Origin: an uncultured Parafilimonas sp.
GTDB lineage: Bacteria > Bacteroidota > Bacteroidia > Chitinophagales > Chitinophagaceae
Direction: 5' to 3'
DNA length: 13,095 nucleotides
NCBI GenBank assembly: GCA_937892395.1
Contig: CALAGJ010000042.1
Location: 1-13,095 of the forward strand
Under the pieces are notes generated by a model, which did no database searches, was not told where the DNA came from, and worked only from the letters and a program-made list of their open reading frames with translations. Shown here piece by piece: positions 1 through 7,268 of the stretch (position 1 is the first letter of the stretch; each line of letters begins with the position of its first letter). Both the position numbers and the translations under genes were made by a program.

Positions 1-41
1 AGGCGAAGACACTCTTTCCCTACACGACGCTCTTCCGATCT
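1..41 (+). other. Illumina adapter and i5 index left on the contig end (artefact)
   Basis: Positions 9-41 are the 33-base Illumina TruSeq read-1 adapter, beginning ACACTCTTTCCC and ending GCTCTTCCGATCT. The eight bases before it, AGGCGAAG, match TruSeq HT i5 index D505 as I remember the index list. Biological sequence starts at about position 42. Read on the minus strand in the frame of ilvD, the adapter gives RSEERRVGKECLR, a peptide familiar as adapter contamination in protein databases. An automatic annotation would therefore add a false C-terminus to IlvD here. Confidence 0.98.
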
Positions 42-1595
42 ATCCACTTTTAAATCAATCGTTCTATTTACAGCATCTATTGATATGATATCGTCATTTT
101 CTACAAATGCTATAAGGCCCCCATCAAAAGCTTCTGGCGTTATATGCCCTACCACAAAGCCATGACTACCTCCACTGAATCGGCCATCTGTAATTAGAGC
201 AACATCTTTTCCTAAACCTGCACCTGTTATGGCACTTGTTGGCTTTAGCATTTCTGGCATACCTGGTGCACCTTTTGGACCTTCATTTCTAATGACGACC
301 ACATCCCCTTTTTTAACTATGCCCTTGGCTATACCTTCCACCAAGTCTTTTTCACCATCAAACACTCTTGCAGGGCCTTCAAAACACTCTCCTTCCTTTC
401 CCGAAATTTTTGCAACACTTCCTTTTTCTGCCAGATTGCCATACAAAATTTGCAAATGACCGGTAGCCTTAATAGGCTGTTCAAGTGGGTAAATAATTTT
501 TTGATTTTCAAACTCTATAGGTTTAATTTTTTGGAGATTTTCTGATATTGTTTTTCCTGTTACGGTATAACATTCTCCATGCAGTAAACCCTTATCCAAC
601 AAATATTTCATAACTGCAGGCACTCCACCATAATTGTGTAGATCCTGCATTAAATGCTTTCCACTGGGTTTAAAATCTGCAAGTACAGGAGTGGTATTGC
701 TGATGCGTTGAAAATCATCAATACTTAAAGCCACATCTACACTTTTTGCCATTGCAATTAAATGCAATACAGCATTGGTACTACCACCTAAAATCATGAT
801 AAGTGTAATAGCATTTTCAAATGCCATTTTTGTCATGATGTCTTTGGGCTTTATATCTTTTTCTAATAATATTTTGATGGCCATACCGGCATCTGCACAT
901 TCTTGTTTTTTATGATCACTGTTTGCAGGATTGCTGGATGAATAAGGCAAGCTCATACCCAGGGCTTCAATTGCACTAGCCATCGTATTGGCTGTGTACA
1001 TACCCCCACAAGCACCTGCCCCGGGGCAACTGTGCTTTACAATTTCTTTAAAATCTTTTGGGGTAATGGTACCTGCAAGCTTCTGACCTAATGCTTCAAA
1101 TGCAGAAATAATATTGAGTGTTTCTCCTTGGTAATGTCCTGCTGCAATAGTGCCACCATAGATCATTAAAGCTGGCCTGTTTAAGCGGCCCATAGCCATT
1201 ATAGCTCCTGGCATATTTTTATCGCAGCCAGGAAGGGCTATTAAACCATCGTAATAAAAACCACCACAAACTGATTCAATACTATCCGCTATTAAGTCTC
1301 TACTCACCAAAGAATAGCGCATACCATCTGTACCATTGCTTATGCCGTCACTGATGCCTATTGTATTAAAAATTAAACCAACTAAATCTGCATCCCAAAC
1401 CCCTTTCTTTACCAACTTAGCCAAATCATTAAGATGCATATTGCAGGTATTACCATCATAGCCCATACTACAAATGCCCACTTGTGCTTTTTGCATATCT
1501 GCCTCTGTTAGCCCAATACCATAAAGCATGGCTTGAGCAGCAGGCTGAGTTTCATCCTGTGTTAACTGTTTCGAATATTTATTTAGCTCACTCAT
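42..1595 (-). CDS. ilvD: Dihydroxy-acid dehydratase, C-terminus missing at contig end
   Basis: IlvD dehydrates 2,3-dihydroxy-isovalerate and 2,3-dihydroxy-3-methylvalerate to the 2-oxo acids that become Val and Ile; it is cytoplasmic and carries an Fe-S cluster. From ATG at 1595 the frame stays open for 518 codons up to the adapter, with no internal stop. The three cluster cysteines are visible in their family contexts: Cys51 in GNTCNMH, Cys124 in LPGCDKNMPG (followed by the conserved Lys125) and Cys196 in GAGACGGMYTANT. ISDGISNGTDGMRYSL (about 81-96) and, near the end, RFSGGSHGFVVGHITPEA are also typical. Full-length family members have roughly 555-570 residues, so about 40-50 C-terminal residues are lost through the assembly end and not by mutation. 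The start lies 10 bases after the ilvE stop, so the two are cotranscribed and should share the attenuator before ilvE. Confidence 0.97.
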
Positions 1596-1605
1596 ATCAA
1601 TTTTT

Positions 1606-2517
1606 TTATGCTAATGTTTTTTTTTCGATGACTAAACTTTTATAAGCGTCCTGAATTTTCTTGCTAAGTGTTGCTTGCCATGAGGTTGGAAATACATATT
1701 CATCCAGACTTTTGATACCGATTACTTCAGCAGCCGTGCCACAATAGAATGCTGCATCTGCAGTTTTCAATTCATCAACTGTAAATAATTTTTCTTCCGT
1801 AGGAATGCCGAATGCTTCGCATAATGACAATACTGCTGCTCTGGTAATGCCGGGTAAAATATTACCCAAGGCAGGTGTTATTAGTCTGCCATTTTTTTCA
1901 TAAAATAAATTAGCACCCGGTGCTTCTGCGGCATAGCCATTGCTGTCTAACAGCAATGCTTCATCAAAGCCATTGGCCTTTGCTTCTTGACTGGCTAAAA
2001 TTGAATTTACATAATGCCCGGCAGCTTTGGCTTGTATATGAAATGCCTTGGGATTTGGTCGTTGAAAAGATGAGGTCATAACCCTGATTAACTGGTCACC
2101 AAGAAAGGGCTGCATTTCCCATGTTTCTACTACAAGGTATGAAGTATCATTTTTTACAAAACTCATATTGGCCGGTGCATAAACCACAGGTCGTATGTAA
2201 GCATCCTGCAAATGATTAAGCCTTAATACTTCATAAGTAGCATCAATTAAACCTGCTGTATCCCAGTGGTAGGGCATGTTTAAAGCAGTAGCCGAATTTT
2301 TTAAGCGATCAAAATGCTCAGCTGCTTTAAATATTTTTGTAGTCCCCTTTTCCGTTTTATAAGAGCGAATGCCTTCAAAAACGCTATAGCCATAGTGTAA
2401 AGATTGACTATAAAAATCCATCTTAGCTTCAGATGCTTTTACAAAATCCCCATTGAGATATAGAATAGTTTCTTGATTGTAATAGGATGCCATTTTATGT
2501 AAATTTTTCTTATTCAT
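1606..2517 (-). CDS. ilvE: Branched-chain amino acid aminotransferase
   Basis: A fold-type IV PLP enzyme that transfers the amino group of glutamate to the 2-oxo acids of Leu, Ile and Val, the last step for all three. The 303-residue length is normal for the bacterial family. SLHYGYSVFEGIRSY (39-53) is the substrate-side signature. Lys164 in IQAKAAGHYVNSIL is the expected Schiff-base lysine. GYAAEAPGANLF (around 194-205) and LPGITR match the cofactor-binding parts of BCATs. D-amino acid transaminase and aminodeoxychorismate lyase share the fold, but the BCAT motifs and the position between leu genes and ilvD argue for IlvE. ATG at 2517 is used here; Met9 (2493) is an equally reasonable start because related proteins begin close to the YYNQETILYLNG segment. 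There is no clear Shine-Dalgarno. A terminator sits just upstream, so expression depends on readthrough. Confidence 0.95.
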   Translation of the reverse strand: MNKKNLHKMASYYNQETILYLNGDFVKASEAKMDFYSQSLHYGYSVFEGIRSYKTEKGTTKIFKAAEHFDRLKNSATALNMPYHWDTAGLIDATYEVLRLNHLQDAYIRPVVYAPANMSFVKNDTSYLVVETWEMQPFLGDQLIRVMTSSFQRPNPKAFHIQAKAAGHYVNSILASQEAKANGFDEALLLDSNGYAAEAPGANLFYEKNGRLITPALGNILPGITRAAVLSLCEAFGIPTEEKLFTVDELKTADAAFYCGTAAEVIGIKSLDEYVFPTSWQATLSKKIQDAYKSLVIEKKTLA

Positions 2518-2531
2518 TCACCGATAGGTGC

Positions 2532-2564
2532 AAAAAAAATCCGCCTTTTTTGGAGGCGGACTTT
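2532..2564 (-). terminator. Rho-independent terminator of the ilv attenuator
   Basis: On the minus strand TCCGCCT (2560-2554) pairs with AGGCGGA (2546-2540) around a seven-base CCAAAAA loop. A G-U pair and A-U pairs between the flanking AAAG and the U tract extend the stem. Eight consecutive T follow at 2539-2532. It ends 14 bases before the ilvE start, so it precedes a gene and does not follow one, which is the position of an attenuator. Its upstream arm (CCGCC, 2559-2555) is complementary to GGCGG at 2605-2601 inside the leader frame. Confidence 0.92.
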
Positions 2565-2605
2565 CTATTGTTGATTTTACTTTTTTAACCAAATCTAACA
2601 CCGCC
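2555..2605 (-). promoter_or_regulatory. Candidate antiterminator pairing of the ilv leader RNA
   Basis: GGCGG at 2605-2601 (codons 26-27 of the leader frame) can pair with CCGCC at 2559-2555, the upstream arm of the terminator. The two structures exclude each other. A ribosome stalled early in the Ile/Val codons (2647-2618) would tend to leave GGCGG free and favour readthrough. A ribosome reaching the stop at 2587-2585 would cover GGCGG and let the terminator form. The core is only five GC pairs, so the exact alternative fold is inferred. Confidence 0.65.
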
Positions 2606-2680
2606 ATAGCATACAGGTATAATAATGACAACCACAATAATAATTATGGTTATGATACTTATATGTTGTCTGCTATTCAA
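2585..2680 (-). CDS. Ile/Val-rich leader peptide of the ilvE-ilvD attenuator
   Basis: A 31-residue frame on the minus strand from TTG at 2680 to TAA at 2587-2585. It begins MNSRQHISII, continues TIIIIVVVIII (residues 11-21) and ends PVCYGGVRFG. It has 10 Ile and 5 Val codons, ten of them consecutive (2647-2618), which is far beyond chance. It lies between a promoter and a terminator placed just before ilvE. The VVVIIIP block also occurs in the E. coli ilvL leader, as I remember it. Such peptides have no function of their own; slow translation when Ile-tRNA or Val-tRNA is scarce lets transcription pass the terminator. Leu is absent apart from the TTG initiator, so the signal should be Ile/Val and not Leu. 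The start is odd: no ATG exists in frame after the upstream stop at 2698-2696, and TTG is the best candidate. Confidence 0.9.
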   Translation of the reverse strand: MNSRQHISIITIIIIVVVIIIPVCYGGVRFG

Positions 2681-2702
2681 CGTAGATATGATGTATTATA
2701 AG

Positions 2703-2733
2703 CGAATGTACCGCCAAATATTGTATTAACAAA
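2703..2733 (-). promoter_or_regulatory. Bacteroidota-type promoter of the ilv leader
   Basis: On the minus strand TTTG (2733-2730) is followed after 19 bases by TACATTCG (2710-2703), which matches seven of eight positions of the Bacteroidota -7 consensus TAnnTTTG, at its normal spacing from the -33 TTTG. The predicted transcript starts near 2697, about 17 bases before the TTG start of the leader peptide. This gives ilvE-ilvD its own promoter inside the leu-ilv cluster. Confidence 0.7.
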
Positions 2734-2740
2734 GAGCTTT

Positions 2741-2786
2741 TTAAAAAAATGAAAATCTACTTGACTGAAACATCAATCCACTCAAG
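2741..2786 (-). terminator. Possible weak terminator after leuB
   Basis: On the minus strand CTTGA (2786-2782) pairs with TCAAG (2764-2760). After one mismatch, TG (2780-2779) pairs with CA (2767-2766). A T-rich tail with seven consecutive T follows, ending near 2743. The stem is short and AU-rich, so it may slow rather than end transcription from the leu operon. It lies just upstream of the promoter for the ilv leader, as expected at a boundary between two units. Confidence 0.35.
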
Positions 2787-2798
2787 CAATTTCAAATA

Positions 2799-3914
2799 TT
2801 AGATTATGGTTGATTTTCTCAACTCGATATTTTCCTTTTTTACACTACCGGGTATTTTGCCACTAACATAGTCTGCAATAAGATCCCCAATAGTGTTAGT
2901 GAAATAAAAATTTATTGGATCAATGTCTTTTGTAACAAAACTGTTTTCTAATGCCCAGTTTATAGCTTCTCTTACAATGGCAGCCTCCTTTTGCATACCG
3001 AAATGATCCAACATCATAGCTGCTGATAAAATAGCACCTGTGGGGTTTGCAATATCCTTTCCTGCAGCTTGCGGATAGCTTCCATGTATGGGTTCAAACA
3101 GAGCAGTGCCATTGCCAACGGATGCAGAAGGTAGCATACCCAAAGAACCTGCTAATACGCTTGCTTCATCACTGATGATATCACCAAACATATTTTCCGT
3201 GAGGATGATATCAAATTGTTTTGGATTAAGAATTAACTGCATGGCGGCATTGTCCACAAACATATAGTCCACAGCCACAGTGCTATATTGTAAAGCAATA
3301 GCCTGCACCGTGCTGCGCCAAAGTCTTGAAGTGTCCAACACATTTGCTTTGTCCACCAAGGTTAATTTCTGCTTTCTTTTTTGTGCATATTGAAATGCAA
3401 GATGCGCTATACGTTCAATTTCACTTTTGCTATAAGTACATTCATCTGAAGCATAACTGCCATCTTCATTGGTATATTTTTTACCAAAATAAATACCTCC
3501 AGTTAATTCCCGAAAAATGATACAATCCACTCCTTCTAATTGCTTAGGTTTTAATGGCGATAAATGTTCTAATGTGCTGTAAGTGCTTATGGGGCGGATG
3601 TTTGCAAATAATTGCAAGGCTTTCCTTATACCTAAAATGCCTTGCTCTGGCCGCACTGTAGCTGCTGGATCATTATCATATTTTGGATGACCTACAGCCC
3701 CAAATAATACGGCATCACTATCTAAGCAAATATCGATTGTATCCAATGGTAAAGCCGTACCTGTTTTATCAATTGCAGCAGCACCTATTAATGCTTCGTT
3801 AAAGATAAATTGATGTTGATATGCTACCGCTATTGCTTTGAGTACCTTTACAGCTTGTGCTGTTACTTCCGGGCCAATGCCATCTCCATTTAATAATGCA
3901 ATTCGCTTATTCAT
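2799..3914 (-). CDS. leuB: 3-Isopropylmalate dehydrogenase
   Basis: LeuB oxidises and decarboxylates 3-isopropylmalate with NAD+ to 2-oxoisocaproate, the third step of leucine synthesis; it is a cytoplasmic dimer. Visible family motifs in order: NGDGIGPEV (9-17), GAVGHPKYD (72-80), Arg97 and Arg107 in GIRKALQLFANIRP, RELTGGIYFGKK (135-146), LVDKANVLDTSRLWR with Lys189, DNAAMQL with Asp221, and GDIISDEAS (about 244-252) with the metal aspartates. LFEPIHGSYPQAAGKDIANPTG is the NAD-binding loop. At 371 residues it is slightly longer than E. coli LeuB. The start chosen is ATG at 3914, giving MNKRIALLNGDG. A TTG five codons upstream (3929) is possible but unlikely. It follows leuD by 21 bases and is the last leu gene before the ilv attenuator. 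Confidence 0.97.
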   Translation of the reverse strand: MNKRIALLNGDGIGPEVTAQAVKVLKAIAVAYQHQFIFNEALIGAAAIDKTGTALPLDTIDICLDSDAVLFGAVGHPKYDNDPAATVRPEQGILGIRKALQLFANIRPISTYSTLEHLSPLKPKQLEGVDCIIFRELTGGIYFGKKYTNEDGSYASDECTYSKSEIERIAHLAFQYAQKRKQKLTLVDKANVLDTSRLWRSTVQAIALQYSTVAVDYMFVDNAAMQLILNPKQFDIILTENMFGDIISDEASVLAGSLGMLPSASVGNGTALFEPIHGSYPQAAGKDIANPTGAILSAAMMLDHFGMQKEAAIVREAINWALENSFVTKDIDPINFYFTNTIGDLIADYVSGKIPGSVKKENIELRKSTII

Positions 3915-3935
3915 TTTTTGTGTTTTCAATTATTG

Positions 3936-4517
3936 TTATGCTATTTCAAATTTTTCTATTTCAGATTTTATACTGAGTAAATAATCAATATCATCATAGC
4001 CATTGAGCAGGCAAGTTTTTTTATAGCTATTGATGTCAAATCTTTCTGATTCTGCTGTGGCATCAATGGTTATGGATTGTAGTGCTAAGTTTACAGTAAG
4101 CGTTGTATCAGCATTCTGTTGAAATATTTTTTGTAAAAAAACCTCACTCACAGTTACTGGCAGTAAACCATTGTTTAGCGCATTATTTTTGAATATATCA
4201 GCAAAGAAGCTACTTACCACCACACGAAATCCATAATCTGATATAGCCCAGGCAGCATGCTCTCTTGAGGATCCGCAACCAAAATTTTTTGCTGCTATTA
4301 AAATTTCGCCTCTGAACATAGGTTGATTTAGTACAAAGTCATTTTTGGGTTGGGCTTCATCGTCATTATTGTATCGCCAATCCCTAAATAAATTTTTTCC
4401 AAATCCATCCTTTGTGGTAGCTTTTAAGAATCTTGCAGGAATGATTTGATCTGTATCTACATTTTCAATGGGTAGAGGAACAAATGTTGAATGTATTATT
4501 TCCAATTTTTTTGCCAT
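3936..4517 (-). CDS. leuD: 3-Isopropylmalate dehydratase small subunit
   Basis: LeuD is the swivelling small subunit of isopropylmalate isomerase and pairs with LeuC to convert 2-isopropylmalate to 3-isopropylmalate. NVDTDQIIPARFL (19-31) and AKNFGCGSSREHAAWAISDYG (76-96) are the two signatures of the small subunit; the second contains the substrate-facing SREH segment. The 193-residue length is close to the usual 190-205. The gene begins 10 bases after the leuC stop and ends 21 bases before the leuB start, so subunit genes are adjacent and cotranscribed as expected for a 1:1 complex. Confidence 0.97.
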   Translation of the reverse strand: MAKKLEIIHSTFVPLPIENVDTDQIIPARFLKATTKDGFGKNLFRDWRYNNDDEAQPKNDFVLNQPMFRGEILIAAKNFGCGSSREHAAWAISDYGFRVVVSSFFADIFKNNALNNGLLPVTVSEVFLQKIFQQNADTTLTVNLALQSITIDATAESERFDINSYKKTCLLNGYDDIDYLLSIKSEIEKFEIA

Positions 4518-4527
4518 ATTTCTACTT

Positions 4528-5928
4528 TCAATTTAACAACTCTCTTACATCTGTTACAACTCCGGTAATGGCTGCAGCTGCCGCAGACAGTGGGCTTGCC
4601 AGCAATGTTCTGGCACCTGCACCTTGCCTCCCCTCAAAATTTCTATTGGAAGTTGAAATGCAATATTTACCGGTAGGTATTTTATCTTCATTCATACCTA
4701 AACAAGCACTACACCCTGGTTGTCTAAGCATAAATCCCGCAGCTTCAAATACTTTGTCTAACCCTTCTGCTTTTGCTTGTGCTTCTACTTGTTTGCTGCC
4801 AGGTACTATCCACACTTCTACATCTGGTGCTTTTTGTTTACCATTTATAAAAGAGGCCACCATTCTTAAATCTTCAATTCTTGAATTGGTACAACTGCCT
4901 ATAAATACATAATCAACTTTTTGACCTTTGATAGGATTACTTTGTTGCAAACCCATGTAAGCAAGTGATTTTTGCAAACCAGTGTGATCATTTTGATGTA
5001 TAGTAGTTTCTGTGGGAATCACACCAGTAATTGGTATGCCCATACCCGGATTGGTTCCATAAGTTATCATTGGTTCTATATCTGCTGCATTGAAATGATA
5101 TTCTTTATCAAACATAGCATCAGCATCACTATATAATAGTTTCCATTGTATTAATTTCTTGTCCCATTCATCCCTTTGCGGAGCAAATTTTCTTCCCTCT
5201 ATATAGTCAAATGTAGTTTGATCTGGTGCTATTAAACCACATCTACCACCCATTTCAATGCTCATATTACAAATGGTCATTCTTGCTTCCATACTGAGTG
5301 ATTGAATGGTGGTACCTGCAAACTCTACGGCATACCCTGTGGCTCCGCTGGCTGATATTTTCGATAAGATATATAACACAATATCTTTTGACACCACTCC
5401 TTTGTTTAGTGCGCCATCTACATTAATGCGCATTAGTTTTGGTTTGCTTTGCAATAAACATTGAGTACTTAAAACCATTTCTACTTCACTGGTGCCAATG
5501 CCAAAAGCAATGGAGCCAAAAGCACCATGTGTAGAAGTATGACTATCTCCACATACTATAGTCATGCCGGGCTGTGTAAGGCCAAGTTCTGGTCCAATAA
5601 CATGTACAATTCCTTGATAAGGATGACCCAAACCAAAAAGATCCACGCCATGGTTAGCACAATTTGCAATAAGTGCATCTACTTGTTTTCTGCCCATTTC
5701 ATCCTTTATAGGCAAGTGTTGATTAATAGTGGGTACATTATGATCTGCTGTGGCAATGGTTTGTAAGGGGCGAAATACTTTTATACCCCTTTTATTCATT
5801 CCATTAAAGGCCTGCGGACTCGTAACTTCATGTATAAGATGCTTGTCTATATACAATACTACTGGACCATTGTCAATTATTTTGACGATATGTTGATCCC
5901 ATATTTTTTCGAATAATGTTTTACCCAT
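4528..5928 (-). CDS. leuC: 3-Isopropylmalate dehydratase large subunit
   Basis: LeuC is the aconitase-like catalytic subunit of isopropylmalate isomerase and carries a [4Fe-4S] cluster. The three cluster cysteines stand in their usual places: Cys346 in VFIGSCTNSRIEDLR, and Cys406 and Cys409 in RQPGCSACLGMNED. VCGDSHTSTHGAFGSIAFGIGTSE (from about 125) and STSNRNFEGRQG (near the C-terminus) are also diagnostic. The length of 466 residues is typical of the bacterial protein. ATG at 5928 follows the leuA stop by only two bases, so translation of leuA and leuC is probably coupled. Aconitase itself is excluded by the length, by the separate LeuD subunit next door and by the operon. Confidence 0.98.
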   Translation of the reverse strand: MGKTLFEKIWDQHIVKIIDNGPVVLYIDKHLIHEVTSPQAFNGMNKRGIKVFRPLQTIATADHNVPTINQHLPIKDEMGRKQVDALIANCANHGVDLFGLGHPYQGIVHVIGPELGLTQPGMTIVCGDSHTSTHGAFGSIAFGIGTSEVEMVLSTQCLLQSKPKLMRINVDGALNKGVVSKDIVLYILSKISASGATGYAVEFAGTTIQSLSMEARMTICNMSIEMGGRCGLIAPDQTTFDYIEGRKFAPQRDEWDKKLIQWKLLYSDADAMFDKEYHFNAADIEPMITYGTNPGMGIPITGVIPTETTIHQNDHTGLQKSLAYMGLQQSNPIKGQKVDYVFIGSCTNSRIEDLRMVASFINGKQKAPDVEVWIVPGSKQVEAQAKAEGLDKVFEAAGFMLRQPGCSACLGMNEDKIPTGKYCISTSNRNFEGRQGAGARTLLASPLSAAAAAITGVVTDVRELLN

Positions 5929-5930
5929 AT

Positions 5931-7100
5931 TTATATTGCTATTCCGGTTGACTCATAAGATTTTGCCATTACAATCAGATCATCATTATTGACTTCTTTC
6001 TTACTGTCTGCCACTTGTAAAAATTGTTTGTATAAAGTATCAACATCATCTCTATTAAATGCATAACCCAACTTTTGAAAACGATATGCTAAAGCGCTTC
6101 GGCCGCTCCTGGCTGTAAGTACAATTTTACTTCCTTCGGCTCCTACACTTTCTGGGGTAATAATTTCGTATGTAATGGCATCTTTTAAAAATCCATCTTG
6201 ATGAATACCACTGCTATGGGCAAATGCATTACTACCAACAATGGCTTTATTTGGCTGTACGGGCATACGCATGGTATCACTGACTAGCCTGCTTAATGGG
6301 TTGAGTAATTCTGATTTTATGTTAGTAGAATAACCAAGATATGCATGCTGCTTAAGTACCATGACACATTCCTCCAATGAGGTGTTTCCGGCACGCTCCC
6401 CCAGTCCATTGATGGTACATTCAATCTGCCTTGCCCCATTCATAACACCTGCTATTGAATTGGCTGTAGCCAAACCTAAATCATTGTGACAATGACAGCT
6501 CAATATGGCTTTGTCAATATTGGGCACATTATTTCTGAGATAGGCCATTTTCTCACCATATTGGTGTGGCAAACAATAACCTGTTGTATCTGGAATATTG
6601 ACAACGGTTGCACCTGCGTTAATAACAGCTTCTGTAACTCTGGCCAAATATTCATTATCTGTACGGCCCGCATCTTCTGCATAGAACTCTACATCGTCTA
6701 CAAAATTTTTTGCCCATTGTACGCATTGAACAGCACGCTGTAATATTTCATTTCTGGTGCTATTAAATTTTCCTTTAATATGATAATCTGATGTACCAAT
6801 ACCAGTGTGAATGCGTGGTCTTTTTGCAAAGCGAAGCGCATCTGCTGCTACTTCAATATCATTTTTTACGGCTCTACTTAAAGCTACAACAGTTATATCC
6901 TTTACAACTTTTGTAATTTCTCTTACTGCATCAAAATCCCCAGGGCTACTTACTGGAAATCCTGCTTCCAAAATATCTACTCCCAAGTTTTCTAAAGCTA
7001 ATGCTAATTCAATTTTTTCAGTTTTATTCAACTTACAACCGGGTACTTGTTCACCATCCCGTAAGGTAGTATCAAATATGTACACTTTATCTTTACTCAT
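5931..7100 (-). CDS. leuA: 2-Isopropylmalate synthase, short form without the leucine-sensing domain
   Basis: LeuA condenses acetyl-CoA with 2-oxoisovalerate, the committed step to leucine. The TIM-barrel catalytic domain fills about residues 5-275. FDTTLRDGEQVPG (9-21) gives the metal-binding Asp15, and SCHCHNDLGLA (201-211) gives His203 and His205. NGLGERAGNTSLEE (231-244) gives Asn239. HSSGIHQDGFLKD (295-307) is the isopropylmalate synthase form of this motif and separates it from homocitrate synthase. The protein stops at residue 389, soon after the linker subdomains, where full-length enzymes of about 510-550 residues continue into the regulatory domain that binds leucine (LeuA allosteric/dimerisation family). 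No frameshift is apparent: the stop is followed two bases later by leuC. Short forms like this are, to my knowledge, common in Bacteroidota. It is the first gene of leuACDB. Confidence 0.93.
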   Translation of the reverse strand: MSKDKVYIFDTTLRDGEQVPGCKLNKTEKIELALALENLGVDILEAGFPVSSPGDFDAVREITKVVKDITVVALSRAVKNDIEVAADALRFAKRPRIHTGIGTSDYHIKGKFNSTRNEILQRAVQCVQWAKNFVDDVEFYAEDAGRTDNEYLARVTEAVINAGATVVNIPDTTGYCLPHQYGEKMAYLRNNVPNIDKAILSCHCHNDLGLATANSIAGVMNGARQIECTINGLGERAGNTSLEECVMVLKQHAYLGYSTNIKSELLNPLSRLVSDTMRMPVQPNKAIVGSNAFAHSSGIHQDGFLKDAITYEIITPESVGAEGSKIVLTARSGRSALAYRFQKLGYAFNRDDVDTLYKQFLQVADSKKEVNNDDLIVMAKSYESTGIAI

Positions 7101-7268
7101 ATTCTTTTTATTTGCAGTAAAATGAATTATAAAAACATCTTACAAAGCAAACCTATTGGCGTATGGTAGTTTTGTAAAATCATATTTTACTGAAATAGGG
7201 TATATAAAAACGAAGTGAATATTTGCAAAAGTCAATACTGTAAATGGTTTTAAGCTATTATTTATACG
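7101..7268. promoter_or_regulatory. Divergent intergenic region between leuA and the 522-residue gene
   Basis: This 168-base, AT-rich gap must hold promoters for both directions. On the minus strand a TTTTG around 7225-7229 is followed after about 19 bases by TATATACC, only a partial match to TAnnTTTG. On the plus strand AATATTTG (7218-7225) matches seven of eight positions of TAnnTTTG but lacks a clear TTTG at the right distance. Neither is strong. Unlike the ilvE leader, there is no GC-stem terminator before leuA. A short Leu-containing frame lies at 7127-7183. Confidence 0.4.
7127..7183 (-). CDS. Possible leu leader mini-frame
   Basis: From ATG at 7183 a frame of 18 codons reads MILQNYHTPIGLLCKMFL and stops with TAA at 7129-7127, 26 bases before leuA. 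Four of 18 residues are Leu, including an adjacent pair. This is suggestive of a leader for leucine control, but much less so than the Ile/Val leader of ilvE. Its end (TTTG-TAAGATG, about 7146-7136) can pair imperfectly with CATTTTA-CTG-CAAA just downstream (about 7124-7111), but no U tract follows, so a terminator is not evident. It could act on translation, or be chance. Confidence 0.3.
   Translation of the reverse strand: MILQNYHTPIGLLCKMFL

Noticed and set aside
229..459. Plus-strand open frame of 76 codons near the contig start
   Set aside because: Antisense to ilvD, whose frame is clearly coding throughout; the Ser/Pro-rich product is a complement artefact.
3915..3929. Longer leuB starting at TTG 3929
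   Set aside because: ATG at 3914 gives the normal N-terminus just before the NGDGIGPEV motif; the extra KTQK-type residues have no counterpart in the family.
4484..4912. Open frame of 142 codons on the plus strand
   Set aside because: It lies antisense inside leuC and the start of leuD, whose motifs are complete; the product is low-complexity and matches nothing I know.
5931..7100. Homocitrate or citramalate synthase in place of LeuA
   Set aside because: The HSSGIHQDG motif and position as first gene of leuACDB point to isopropylmalate synthase despite the short length.
6811..7125. Plus-strand open frame of 104 codons over the start of leuA
   Set aside because: Antisense to the metal-binding N-terminus of LeuA; no independent start signals.
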